Shown: positions 42,516 to 50,440 of the stretch, in pieces | Numbering within the stretch: the stretch's first letter is position 1 | Layout of the letters: each line of letters opens with the position of its first letter | Assembly (NCBI RefSeq): GCF_015752315.1 | Contig: NZ_JADOVJ010000001.1 | Location: forward strand, 2,100,501 to 2,164,500 | Direction: 5' to 3' | DNA: 64,000 bases | From: Nocardioides luteus | GTDB lineage: Bacteria; Actinomycetota; Actinomycetes; Propionibacteriales; Nocardioidaceae | Notes under the pieces: generated by a model | The model's input: the letters and a program-made list of their open reading frames with translations, nothing else | Database searches by the model: none | What the model was told of the DNA's origin: nothing | Made by a program: the position numbers and the translations under genes

Positions 42516-44141
42516 ATGAACAGCCTCTCCATGAGCACCGAATGGTGGCGCGACGCCGTCATCTACCAGGTCTACCCGCGCAGCTTCGCCGACAGCGACG
42601 GCGACGGCACCGGTGACCTCCCCGGGATCCGGTCCCGGCTCCCCTACCTCCGCTCGCTGGGCGTGGATGCGGTCTGGCTGAGCCCGTTCTACGCCTCGCC
42701 GCAGGCCGACGGGGGCTACGACGTCTCCGACTACCGTGCGGTCGACCCCCGGTACGGGACGCTGGACGACGCTCGCGCGCTGATCTCTGCTGCCCATGAG
42801 CTGGGGCTCAAGATCATCGCCGACATCGTCCCCAACCACTCCTCCGACCAGCACGAGTGGTTCCAGCAGGCGCTGGCCGACGGGCCGGGCTCGCCGATGC
42901 GCTCGCGCTACCACTTCCTGCCCGGACGCGGGCCGGACGGCTCGGAGCCACCGAATGACTGGGACTCGATCTTCGGCGGTCCCGCCTGGACCCGCGTGGC
43001 GGACGGCGAGTGGTATCTCCACCTCTTCGCGCCCGAGCAGCCCGACTTCAACTGGAACTCCCCCGAGGTCGCCGCGGAGTTCCTCGACATCCTGCGGTTC
43101 TGGCTCGACCTCGGCATCGACGGCTTCCGCATCGACGTCGCCCACGGCCTGGTCAAGGCCGAGGGCCTGCCGTCCATCGGCCACACGGACCAGCTCCACC
43201 TGCTCGGCAACGACGTGATGCCGTTCTTCGACCAGGACGGGGTCCACGAGATCTACCGCACCTGGCGGCAGGTGCTGTCGGACTACCCGGGCCGGATCTT
43301 CGTCGCCGAGGCGTGGACACCGACGGTGGCGCGGTCGGCCAACTACGTACGCCCCGACGAGCTGCACCAGGCGTTCAACTTCGAGTACCTCGACACCGCC
43401 TGGGACGCCGCGGCGTTGCGCAAGGTCATCGACAGCTCCCTGGACGCGATGCGTCCGGTCGGTGCTCCGGCAACCTGGGTGCTGTCCAACCACGACGTCA
43501 CCCGACACGCCACCCGGTTCGCCAACCCTCCGGGGTCGGGGACCCAGATCCGTACGCCTGGTGACCGCGCTTTGGGGCTCCGGCGAGCTCGCGCGGCGAC
43601 GCTGCTCATGCTCGCGCTCCCGGGGTCGGCGTACGTCTACCAGGGCGAGGAGCTCGGCCTCCCCGACGTCACGGACCTGCCCGACGAGGTCCGCCAGGAC
43701 CCGTCCTTCCACCGCGCCAACGGCCAGGACGGCTTCCGCGACGGCTGCCGCGTGCCGCTGCCGTGGACCCGGACGGGTTCGTCCTACGGCTTCGGCGACG
43801 GCGGCTCCTGGCTGCCCCAGCCCGACTCGTGGGGCGAGCTCAGCGTCGAGGCGCAGACCGGTGTCGAGGGCTCCACCCTCGAGCTCTACCGCTCGGCGCT
43901 GAAGATCCGTCGCGAGGCCTCCGGCCTCGGCGCCGGCGACGCGGTCACCTGGCACGACGAGGCCCCCGCCGGGGTCCTCTGGTTCGAGCGCTCTGGTTTC
44001 GTGTGCACCGTCAACACCACCAAGGAGCCCGTACGCATCGCCGCCCCCGGCGACGTCCTCCTCTCCTCCTCGGGCCCCGTGCCCGTCACCGACGGCTCCG
44101 CCGACCTCCCCGGCGACACGACCGTCTGGTGGGAGATGTAA
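42516..44141 (+). CDS. GH13 alpha-glucosidase
   Basis: A 541-aa intracellular GH13 enzyme (alpha-glucosidase/oligo-1,6-glucosidase group). Conserved regions: DIVPNHSS (region I), GFRIDVAHG with nucleophile Asp (II), FVAEAWT with acid/base Glu (III), and VLSNHDVTRH (IV). No signal peptide is present, so it hydrolyses the sugar after import. Two starts are possible (ATG 42516 after AAGGAAAT, or ATG 42531); the first has the better ribosome-binding site. A strong terminator follows the gene. Confidence 0.94.
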   Translation: MNSLSMSTEWWRDAVIYQVYPRSFADSDGDGTGDLPGIRSRLPYLRSLGVDAVWLSPFYASPQADGGYDVSDYRAVDPRYGTLDDARALISAAHELGLKIIADIVPNHSSDQHEWFQQALADGPGSPMRSRYHFLPGRGPDGSEPPNDWDSIFGGPAWTRVADGEWYLHLFAPEQPDFNWNSPEVAAEFLDILRFWLDLGIDGFRIDVAHGLVKAEGLPSIGHTDQLHLLGNDVMPFFDQDGVHEIYRTWRQVLSDYPGRIFVAEAWTPTVARSANYVRPDELHQAFNFEYLDTAWDAAALRKVIDSSLDAMRPVGAPATWVLSNHDVTRHATRFANPPGSGTQIRTPGDRALGLRRARAATLLMLALPGSAYVYQGEELGLPDVTDLPDEVRQDPSFHRANGQDGFRDGCRVPLPWTRTGSSYGFGDGGSWLPQPDSWGELSVEAQTGVEGSTLELYRSALKIRREASGLGAGDAVTWHDEAPAGVLWFERSGFVCTVNTTKEPVRIAAPGDVLLSSSGPVPVTDGSADLPGDTTVWWEM

Positions 44142-44160
44142 CCCTCCAGCACGACACCGG

Positions 44161-44210
44161 CGTCGGTCGGGCTGACACCTAGCTGTCAGCCCGACCGACG
44201 CTCTTGTTTT
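44161..44210 (+). terminator. Strong intrinsic terminator of the maltose operon
   Basis: A perfect 17-bp stem (44161-44177 with 44184-44200) with a six-base loop CCTAGC is followed by CTCTTGTTTT. This is the clearest intrinsic terminator in the window and separates the sugar operon from the next cassette. Confidence 0.92.
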
Positions 44211-44259
44211 CGCTCATGTGTCGCCCAATGGCACAAGCGGAGCGTTTCATGCGATCTTC

Positions 44260-44274
44260 CTGTCAATCTGACAG
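44260..44274. promoter_or_regulatory. Candidate operator of the NrtR-like regulator
   Basis: A perfect inverted repeat CTGTCA-ATC-TGACAG lies 22 bp before the nrtR-like ATG. Its GTCA...TGAC core resembles known NrtR-family sites. It overlaps the expected -35 position of the promoter at 44284, so autorepression is plausible. Confidence 0.6.
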
Positions 44275-44283
44275 TAAGTGGTC

Positions 44284-44289
44284 TAGTGT
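44284..44289 (+). promoter_or_regulatory. Candidate -10 for a leaderless cassette transcript
   Basis: TAGTGT is followed by seven bases and the ATG at 44297, with no Shine-Dalgarno sequence in between. The operator half-site at 44260-44265 falls at the -35 distance. Confidence 0.5.
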
Positions 44290-44296
44290 GAAGTGC

Positions 44297-45034
44297 ATGC
44301 CAGTTGAAGCATGGACACCGCCACCCGTACTGCTCACGGTCGATCTCGTCATCCTGACCCTGCGAAAGGGCCAACTATGCGTGCTCCTTGTAGAGCGAGC
44401 CGAGGATCCATTCGGCGGGATGCAAGCTCTCCCCGGAGGATTCCTCAACAACGACCGCGAGGAGATCTTGGACGCGGCTCGCCGTGAGCTGCAGGAGGAG
44501 ACTGCGCTCGACATCGACCGCGTGCATCTGGAACAGCTCGCCATCTACGGCGCCGTTGACCGCGACCCCCGAGACCGGGTCGTCTCGGTCGCCCACCTGG
44601 CGATCGTGCCGGACTTACCCGAGCCGGTCGCAGGAACCGATGCCAAGGCAGCCGCCTGGGTCCCGGTAGAGGAAGTCCTGACCGGGGAGATCGACCTTGC
44701 CTTCGACCACCACCGGATCGTCACCGATGGTGTCGAGCGGGCCCGCTCACGCCTCGAGTTCACCGCGCTCGCGACCGCGTTCTGCACGGAGCCCTTCACC
44801 ATCGCCGAACTCCAGCACGTCTACGAGACCGTATGGGGCACCGAGCTCGACACCCGGAACTTCTACAGGAAGGTACGTGCCGCCACCGGCTTCGTCGTGC
44901 CAGACGACGCCGGCTCCAAGAGCACGCGTGGACGGCCAGCGCAGCTCTACCGCGTCGGCCCGAGCTCCACACTCGCACCGCCGCTCACTCGGCCACCGTC
45001 GAGCGAGAAATCGATGAGAGAGGGATCATCCTAG
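44297..45034 (+). CDS. NrtR-like regulator: Nudix domain plus winged helix
   Basis: A 245-aa protein. The Nudix domain (about 10-150) shows LPGGFLNNDREEILDAARRELQEETAL, a near-complete Nudix box with one extra residue between the Gly and the first Glu and Ala for the last Gly, which suggests ligand binding rather than efficient hydrolysis. The C-terminal winged helix reads FTIAELQHVYETVWG...LDTRNFYRKV...RGRPAQLYR, the hallmark of NrtR repressors, which sense ADP-ribose or related NAD metabolites. No NAD genes are near; it instead heads the two-gene effector-like unit downstream (0-bp gap). ATG 44297 is chosen on homology and promoter spacing. Confidence 0.85.
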   Translation: MPVEAWTPPPVLLTVDLVILTLRKGQLCVLLVERAEDPFGGMQALPGGFLNNDREEILDAARRELQEETALDIDRVHLEQLAIYGAVDRDPRDRVVSVAHLAIVPDLPEPVAGTDAKAAAWVPVEEVLTGEIDLAFDHHRIVTDGVERARSRLEFTALATAFCTEPFTIAELQHVYETVWGTELDTRNFYRKVRAATGFVVPDDAGSKSTRGRPAQLYRVGPSSTLAPPLTRPPSSEKSMREGSS

Positions 45035-46192
45035 ATGTCGAAGAATCTGGTAGTGCTCCTCACCGCGATCAACACGGAGTACGACGCAGTGCGTCGTCGG
45101 CTCGTCGGGCCCACGCCGCACCTGCACAAGCACGGGACGCGGTTCGAGACAGGCACCGTCCGGCACAGCACATGTCGGGTGGCACTCGGACTGACCAATG
45201 TCGGCAACGAGTCAGCCGCTGTCATCGTCGAGCGCGCGGTCTCAGAGTTCGATCCTGCTGCTGTGATCTTCGTCGGGGTCGCCGGCGCCCTGTGGGACAG
45301 CGCCCGACTCGGCGACGTCGTGTTCGCGAAGCACATCTACAACTATCAGGGCGGCACCAGCGAGGATGCCGGCCTCATGGCCCGTCCACGCGCCTGGGAA
45401 GTAAGCCACCCGATCTTCCAGCTCGGGTCCGAGCTTGCACGTCGGGGTGAGTGGGCTGACTCGCCTCCCCCGGGCGAAGACCCGCCACGGGTGCACATCG
45501 CCCCGATCGCCGCGGGATCCGTCGTCCTGAACTCCCTGACATCAAATCATGCCCAGTGGCTGCGAAGCCGCTACAACGACGCGCTGGCCGTCGAGATGGA
45601 GGGAGCGGGCGTCGCGCAAGCCGCCCATCTCAGCGGATCGCAGGTCGCCGTCATCCGCGGCATCAGCGACCGCGCAGACGGCACGAAGGACAGCGCAAAC
45701 GATCGAGACTGGCAACCACGCGCGGCTGCGAACGCAGCAGCCTTCGCCACCCGCCTGGCAGTGAACATCATCAAGGACAAGGAGCAGCTCACGATGGCCG
45801 ACGAAGACCGCACCCGTCCGACTTACCACACCCAAGTCAGTCCGACGATCCACAACAGCACCGTCGGCAACATCACCGGCTTCGTGAACAACGGCAGCAG
45901 CTATGGGGCGGTCTCCCCGATCGCGGTGTCCCCTGCGGACCTCATCGCGGAGCTCGACAGGTTCAGCCGGCTCCTCGAACAGCACCGCGCCGCGGGCGAC
46001 CTCGACGATGCCACGCTGACCGGCGCACAGCTCCAGCTCGACACCGCGCGTAAGTCCGCCCAAGCAGGCACCCCGGAGTCGAAACACATGGTGACCACAG
46101 CCCTCGAGCGACTGCGAGGCTTGGTCTCCGACGTCGCAGACCTGGCCGCCAAGATCGCACCGCTAATCGTGATGGCAGGAGGCCTGTCATGA
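45035..46192 (+). CDS. Nucleoside-phosphorylase-fold effector-like protein with C-terminal helical region
   Basis: A 385-aa protein. Residues 1-250 are a PNP_UDP (nucleoside phosphorylase/nucleosidase) domain: FVGVAGAL (79-86), VEMEGAGVAQAA (186-197) and IRGISDRADG...DWQPRAAANAAAFA (207-238), the pattern of PNP domains in fungal NLRs and bacterial immune effectors. Some of that group cleave ATP. Residues 264-290 carry the motif T-V-PT-HNS-VG-I-GFVNNG, and 300-380 are helical. It starts one base after the regulator stop and overlaps the next gene by four bases. A housekeeping nucleosidase would lack the C-terminal 130 residues. Activity and trigger are inferred. Confidence 0.8.
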   Translation: MSKNLVVLLTAINTEYDAVRRRLVGPTPHLHKHGTRFETGTVRHSTCRVALGLTNVGNESAAVIVERAVSEFDPAAVIFVGVAGALWDSARLGDVVFAKHIYNYQGGTSEDAGLMARPRAWEVSHPIFQLGSELARRGEWADSPPPGEDPPRVHIAPIAAGSVVLNSLTSNHAQWLRSRYNDALAVEMEGAGVAQAAHLSGSQVAVIRGISDRADGTKDSANDRDWQPRAAANAAAFATRLAVNIIKDKEQLTMADEDRTRPTYHTQVSPTIHNSTVGNITGFVNNGSSYGAVSPIAVSPADLIAELDRFSRLLEQHRAAGDLDDATLTGAQLQLDTARKSAQAGTPESKHMVTTALERLRGLVSDVADLAAKIAPLIVMAGGLS

Positions 46193-48183
46193 CCGAGTTC
46201 CAAACGAAGGTCGACCCGACCCTGCACAACTCTCAGGTCGACGCGATCATCGGCACGCATATCGGCGTCCACCACGAGGACAACAGGACGTACGTCACCA
46301 GCGAAGGCGCTTCGCCCGAGGAGAAGTTCGAGTCCGCTCTCAACGCCATCGACGGCGGGCTCTTGGACCGTGCCCGCATGCTTATCGACGACGTGATCGC
46401 CAGTGACAGCCGGAGTGCCAGAATCTACTTCTACTGGGCGATCGCGGTCCTGGGGAGCAAGTCACAGCACGATCTCACCTCCAAGGACAAGCGCGAGCTC
46501 AACATGATCGTCGAGCGCGTCGGACGAATCCCCGACGACTCCTGGAGGCTCGCGCTCGAGGTCGTCCTCGATCTGGCAGGGTATCGGCCGAAAGACGTGG
46601 GCTGGTGGCGCACCTGGGAGGCGCACCTGGACGCGTTGACCATCGAGCAACAGACCATGGTGAACGAGCACCTCGACCGTCTCATGCCCTCCGCAGCCCT
46701 GGAGGCGATCTGGACACAGCGGTGCGCCACAGCTCGGAGCAACCAGTTCCGCGACAACCGGCGCGGACGGATCGAGCTCTTCTTCGAGGCTGAACCCGCA
46801 GAGCCACGCCTCGTGGCTCCCCATGACAACAGAGCCGGCGACACTCAGGCGTCGCTTCCGGGCCGGTATGCACTGGTGGCGGTCGCAGCCCTCGTCATCG
46901 GGGTGATCGCCCTCCTGACACAACCGCTGCTTGCAACAGCAGAGCTCACCATGACGGCCGCCACCGCCGTAGCGGCCCTAGCGTTCGGTTGCCGGTGGGC
47001 CGACCGAGTCGCGGACCTGGCTCCGTCACCGTCCGACGCCGTCCCTGCCTACACCACCGGACAGACGGGCTTCACCCATCAGGTTCGCCAACGGTTCACC
47101 GAGCACTTCACGACGTATCGGCCCCCCGCCTTCGATCTGTCAGCCTGGCTGGCCGAAACAACGACCGAGCGAGAACGCCTCGCCCACGAGATCGCCCGAT
47201 CGTATCGAGAGTCCACGACGACGGTCGAAAACCTCGACTGGATCATCCGACATCTGGCCAGGGAAGCGCGAGACCACGCGGTGTCTGCCCAGTCTCCTGA
47301 GCCCTCGGAGAGACTGTCCCCTGCTGCTACCAAGGTCCTCTGCATCGGACTTACCTCCGCGGCCGGCGTCGCCCTGCTCGCCACGTTGGTGACCATCGTG
47401 TCGGGCTTCGAACCGTCCCACATCGGACTGTCGCTGACGGCATCTCTCCTGCTGATCTGGTCGCTGAAGCGCGCAGTGCCGGACACGTTGGAGGTCAGGA
47501 GCGAACAGCGCCGGCTCGATCGTGAGCACGCCGAACGTCGAACGGAGTACGAGTCCCGCATGGCTGCCTACCGGCGCTGGAAAGCACGGCTCGAGGATCG
47601 GCCATCGGAGACCGAGATGCAGACGTGGCTCAACGCCGACAAGACCATCTTCATCGCCGAGGTTCTGGACAATTACCGCCTGCGCTGGTCAAGGCTGGTC
47701 ACCCACACGTTTCTGGTGACCCCGAATCCCCCGTACCGTAAGGCCCGCGTCAAGAACGGGCCGTGGCGCTACACCCGATACGCATTCCACCTGTTCTTGG
47801 TCACCCCGGAAGGCGTGCGCGAAGTGAGCACCGAGATCGACGCACAGTCGGCTCGTCGTGGCAAGGAGCTTCGCGACAGCTACCGCTTCGACGCACTCAC
47901 CTCAGTCCGGGTGACCGACGACAAGCGCGCGGGCTACAACCTCGAACTCACCCTCACCAACGGTCCGGCCCGTGAGATCCACATCAAAGATGCCAACGCC
48001 CAGCAGGTGCTTCCTGCCAACGGCGAACCGCAGATTTACGATCACGAGGAGTTCAGCAGGATCGATCTCGACGCGACCGGTTTCGTCCACACCTTCCACC
48101 TGCTGGAAGGAATCGCGGCCGACGGAAAGGCCTGGGCTCGCGACCATGGCCTCCCGCAGCCCTCGAGCACCCCGACAGCGTAG
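46189..48183 (+). CDS. Four-TM cassette protein of unknown function
   Basis: A 664-aa protein I do not recognise as a named family. Residues 1-35 hold the motif QTKVDPTLHNSQV, matching a segment of the preceding protein. A helical, TPR-like soluble part follows (40-200). Then come two hydrophobic helices (227-246, 250-270), a charged helical stretch (290-365), two more helices (382-404, 411-429), a basic coiled-coil-like part (435-470), and a C-terminal mixed alpha/beta domain (475-640, TFLVTPNPPYRKARVKNGPWRYTRYAFHLF). It overlaps the PNP gene by four bases. A membrane sensor or membrane-acting partner is likely. Confidence 0.7.
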   Translation: MTEFQTKVDPTLHNSQVDAIIGTHIGVHHEDNRTYVTSEGASPEEKFESALNAIDGGLLDRARMLIDDVIASDSRSARIYFYWAIAVLGSKSQHDLTSKDKRELNMIVERVGRIPDDSWRLALEVVLDLAGYRPKDVGWWRTWEAHLDALTIEQQTMVNEHLDRLMPSAALEAIWTQRCATARSNQFRDNRRGRIELFFEAEPAEPRLVAPHDNRAGDTQASLPGRYALVAVAALVIGVIALLTQPLLATAELTMTAATAVAALAFGCRWADRVADLAPSPSDAVPAYTTGQTGFTHQVRQRFTEHFTTYRPPAFDLSAWLAETTTERERLAHEIARSYRESTTTVENLDWIIRHLAREARDHAVSAQSPEPSERLSPAATKVLCIGLTSAAGVALLATLVTIVSGFEPSHIGLSLTASLLLIWSLKRAVPDTLEVRSEQRRLDREHAERRTEYESRMAAYRRWKARLEDRPSETEMQTWLNADKTIFIAEVLDNYRLRWSRLVTHTFLVTPNPPYRKARVKNGPWRYTRYAFHLFLVTPEGVREVSTEIDAQSARRGKELRDSYRFDALTSVRVTDDKRAGYNLELTLTNGPAREIHIKDANAQQVLPANGEPQIYDHEEFSRIDLDATGFVHTFHLLEGIAADGKAWARDHGLPQPSSTPTA

Positions 48184-48341
48184 CTAGGAGGACCCACGCG
48201 CAGCGCTCCGTCGCGTCAGCAACCACACTGACGAGCAAGGCCACGACCAAGCAGCGGCACATGTCCTCGATCTCAGGCACAATCCGTTCCGCCGAGCTGG
48301 CGCCACCTCACCAACTCGGCCAGCAAATCAAGCCCTTCCCC

Positions 48342-48382
48342 CGACGCACGTGACGCTTCGGCCGACGTACGTGACGCCTCGA
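48342..48382. repeat. Two-copy 20-bp direct repeat next to IS copy 2
   Basis: CGACG-ACGTGACGC-TCG occurs at 48342-48361 and again at 48363-48382 (period 21, three differences). It lies in the 208-bp gap between the cassette and IS copy 2. If the interior is inverted, it would originally have followed the SpoU gene stop. Nothing else is recognisable in this gap. Confidence 0.5.
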
Positions 48383-48385
48383 CCG

Positions 48386-48391
48386 GCTAGC
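48386..48391. repeat. Left flanking target duplicate of IS copy 2 (GCTAGC)
   Basis: GCTAGC borders the left end of the inverted IS copy and supplies the stop of its transposase. It equals the left flank of copy 1 (the sequence is self-complementary), not its own right flank (GCTAGG). Confidence 0.7.
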
Positions 48392-49397
48392 TGTGATGTC
48401 CAGCCAGGTTGTTCAACCTGGTGATGGGGGCTGCCTTCCCGATCGCTGAATGGGGCCGGTGGTGGTTGTACTCGTGGACCCATCCTGGCAGGGCGGCGAG
48501 TCGGGCTGATTCGGAGGTGTAGAACTTCTTGAATGCCCAGCCCTCTGCCAGGGTGCGGTGGAAACGTTCGATCTTCCCGTTCGTCTGTGGTCGATAGGGC
48601 CGGGTCTTCTTGGGTGTGATGCCTAGATCTGCGCAGGTCTCGCGCCACAGGTGTGACTTGTAGCAGCTGCCGTTGTCGCTGAGCACACGCTTGACGAGGA
48701 CACCACGCTCAGCGAACCAGGCAACCGCGTTCTTGAGGACCTCGGTCGCGGTTTGGCTGGTCTCGTCGTCGCGGGCCTCGACGTAGGCGAGGCGGGAGTG
48801 GTCGTCGATGACGGTGTGTAGGTAGCAGGTCCCGATCAGTGGCTGATAGTGCTTGTTCTTGGGCCCACCGGTGCGTTTGGCGGTCGCGGAGCGGTTCTTG
48901 TCCCCGCGCTGCTTGCCGAGGTAGCGCCAGCCACCGCCGTCGGGGATCTTGCCGAGCTTCTTGACGTCGACGTGGATCAGGTCGCCGGGGTGGTCATGTT
49001 CGTAGCGACGGATCGGCTCGCCTGTGGCTCGGTCGATGTGAGTGAGCCGGTTGATCCGAGCACGCACCAAGACCGCGTGCACGGTCGAGGATGCCATGTT
49101 GAGCCGCTGGGCGATTTCGACCGGCCCAAGGCGCTGCTTCCAGCGCAGGTGCACGATCTTGCGCACGACCGGGGCCGGGGTCCGGTTCGGTTGACGGTGC
49201 GGAGCCGAGGACCGATCGAGCATGCCGGCCGGTCCTTCGTTGCGGTAGCGCTCAGCCCACTTCTTCGCCGTACGCCACGAGACGTCATAACGCTCCGCCG
49301 CGCGGGCCGGTGGCCAGCCGTGTTCAACGATGAGACGCGCGAGCCTGAGCCGGGCGCGAGGGGTCAGGGCAGCGTTGGCATGGGTAGCGTGGGACAC
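48387..49397 (-). CDS. IS481-family transposase, copy 2
   Basis: A 336-aa DDE transposase identical to copy 1 except for the last residue (Ser instead of Thr), which is encoded partly by the flank. The stop TAG again comes from the CTAG target. Domain order and catalytic residues are as in copy 1. The frame is intact, so either copy could be active. Confidence 0.95.
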   Translation of the reverse strand: MSHATHANAALTPRARLRLARLIVEHGWPPARAAERYDVSWRTAKKWAERYRNEGPAGMLDRSSAPHRQPNRTPAPVVRKIVHLRWKQRLGPVEIAQRLNMASSTVHAVLVRARINRLTHIDRATGEPIRRYEHDHPGDLIHVDVKKLGKIPDGGGWRYLGKQRGDKNRSATAKRTGGPKNKHYQPLIGTCYLHTVIDDHSRLAYVEARDDETSQTATEVLKNAVAWFAERGVLVKRVLSDNGSCYKSHLWRETCADLGITPKKTRPYRPQTNGKIERFHRTLAEGWAFKKFYTSESARLAALPGWVHEYNHHRPHSAIGKAAPITRLNNLAGHHS

Positions 49398-49522
49398 GAA
49401 GGCCTCTCCTGGTGGCGGAACTGGTTCCTAGACAGCTCCACTCCACACCGGGGAGGCCTTCGTCCATCTACCAGTCAGACCGTGTCGTCGCAGGATCTCG
49501 ACCAACGTGCCTGGGCATCACA
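48392..49522 (-). mobile_element. IS481-family insertion sequence, copy 2 (1,131 bp, inverted)
   Basis: Same length and ends as copy 1, in opposite orientation. Its flanks in plus-strand reading are GCTAGC (left) and GCTAGG (49523-49528, right). The inner noncoding part repeats the fold-back sequence ahead of the transposase start. Together the copies bound 11.3 kb of unique DNA. Confidence 0.93.
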
Positions 49523-49528
49523 GCTAGG
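49523..49528. repeat. Right flanking target duplicate of IS copy 2 (GCTAGG)
   Basis: GCTAGG follows the IS end and contains, on the minus strand, the stop codon of the next gene. It is the reverse complement of the right flank of copy 1. Confidence 0.7.
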
Positions 49529-50237
49529 GCGTCGCCTCTGTGGTGGACGGCTCGACCGGGGCGACGTCGCGCCGGTGCCCGACGCTGACCACACCCCAGG
49601 CGACCAGGGTGAAGGCCGCGGCGATGCCGGCGACGTAGAGCGCGACGACGAGATAGCCGTCCTGGACGTGCGGGTTGAGGAACGGGTAGGGGTACCACCA
49701 GCCCTCGCCGGTGAGCGGCGAGACCACGAACTCGCCGCGCAGCAGCGTGTAGACCACCCACACGATCGGCCAGGAGATGACGACCGCGATCGTGCGCCAC
49801 GGCAGCCGGCGGCGCGGGGGAGCGAAGAGCAGGTCGGCGACGAGGAAGATCGGGCCGATGAGGTGCAGCACCTCGTTGGCCCACGGGGTCGCGGCGAGCG
49901 CGATCCCGCGCAGCAGCAGGTTGTAGACGAGACCGGTGATGGTCATGAACGTCGTGGCCGCGGCGAGCAGCACGGCAACCCACACCGGCTCCTGACCGGA
50001 ACGGGTCAGTGCCCAGGCCGCGCCGGCGACGAGCCCGGCGACCGCGAAGAGGTTGGACTCGATCGTGAAGTAGCTGAAGAAGTTCACCAGGACCGTCCCC
50101 GTGCTGGAGCCGTCGGCGGGCACCGTGCGCAGCGCGTTGCGGAACTCGGCCAGGACGGCCGCGAGGATGAGCGCCGCCATCGCCAGGCGCAGGATCGACC
50201 AGGTCTTCGTCACGGACTCACCGTAAGGCCGCGACAT
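49524..50237 (-). CDS. Pr6Pr-type integral membrane protein
   Basis: A 237-aa protein with six to seven hydrophobic helices. FFSYFTIESNLFAV, NEVLHLIGPIFLVADLLFAPPRRRLPW and YPFLNPHVQDGY match the Pr6Pr family (a FAR-17a/AIG1-like membrane fold), whose function is unknown. ATG 50235-50237 is taken as start; a GTG at 50211-50213 is an alternative. The TAG stop lies in the IS flank, and the gene is intact. Confidence 0.8.
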   Translation of the reverse strand: MSRPYGESVTKTWSILRLAMAALILAAVLAEFRNALRTVPADGSSTGTVLVNFFSYFTIESNLFAVAGLVAGAAWALTRSGQEPVWVAVLLAAATTFMTITGLVYNLLLRGIALAATPWANEVLHLIGPIFLVADLLFAPPRRRLPWRTIAVVISWPIVWVVYTLLRGEFVVSPLTGEGWWYPYPFLNPHVQDGYLVVALYVAGIAAAFTLVAWGVVSVGHRRDVAPVEPSTTEATP

Positions 50238-50327
50238 GCCGACCGTGGTGCTAATTCGAGGTGAGCCACGTCGTGTCTCCGTGCTAGCTTCGTCGCGATC
50301 GTGATCCGACGGCAGGAGGTGAGACCC

Positions 50328-50381
50328 GTGTACGCAACATCCACAGCGGGTGCTCCCCGCCGCCCACGATCGCGCGGCTGA
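50328..50381 (+). CDS. Possible 17-residue leader peptide upstream of the patatin gene
   Basis: GTG 50328 is preceded at seven bases by AGGAGGT (50314-50320), one of the strongest ribosome-binding sites in the window. The frame gives VYATSTAGAPRRPRSRG and ends at TGA 50379-50381, 59 bp before the patatin ATG. The peptide is Arg/Pro-rich at the end, which could slow ribosomes. CGCCT and AGGCG flank the downstream ribosome-binding region and might pair. Only the signal and position support it. Confidence 0.45.
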   Translation: MYATSTAGAPRRPRSRG

Positions 50382-50440
50382 GCCCAGATCCGGGCCGGCC
50401 ACCGGGAGCGCCTGCGGAAACGCTTCGAAAGGCGACTCCC

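Noticed and set aside
42516..44141. Trehalose synthase or amylase identity for the GH13 enzyme
   Set aside because: The opening WWRDAVIYQVYPRSFADSDGDGTGDL and the overall length match alpha-glucosidase/oligo-1,6-glucosidase enzymes; there is no signal peptide for an amylase.
35986..49528. Composite transposon made of the two IS copies and the 11-kb interior
   Set aside because: A composite unit would have matching outer target duplicates. The outer flanks are GCTAGC and GCTAGG and differ, whereas cross-copy matching is exact, so inversion between two separate insertions fits better.
48849..50264. Long plus-strand frame across IS copy 2 and the Pr6Pr gene
   Set aside because: It is antisense to the intact transposase and membrane protein genes, and the same frame appears opposite copy 1. 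It is a shadow of the IS.
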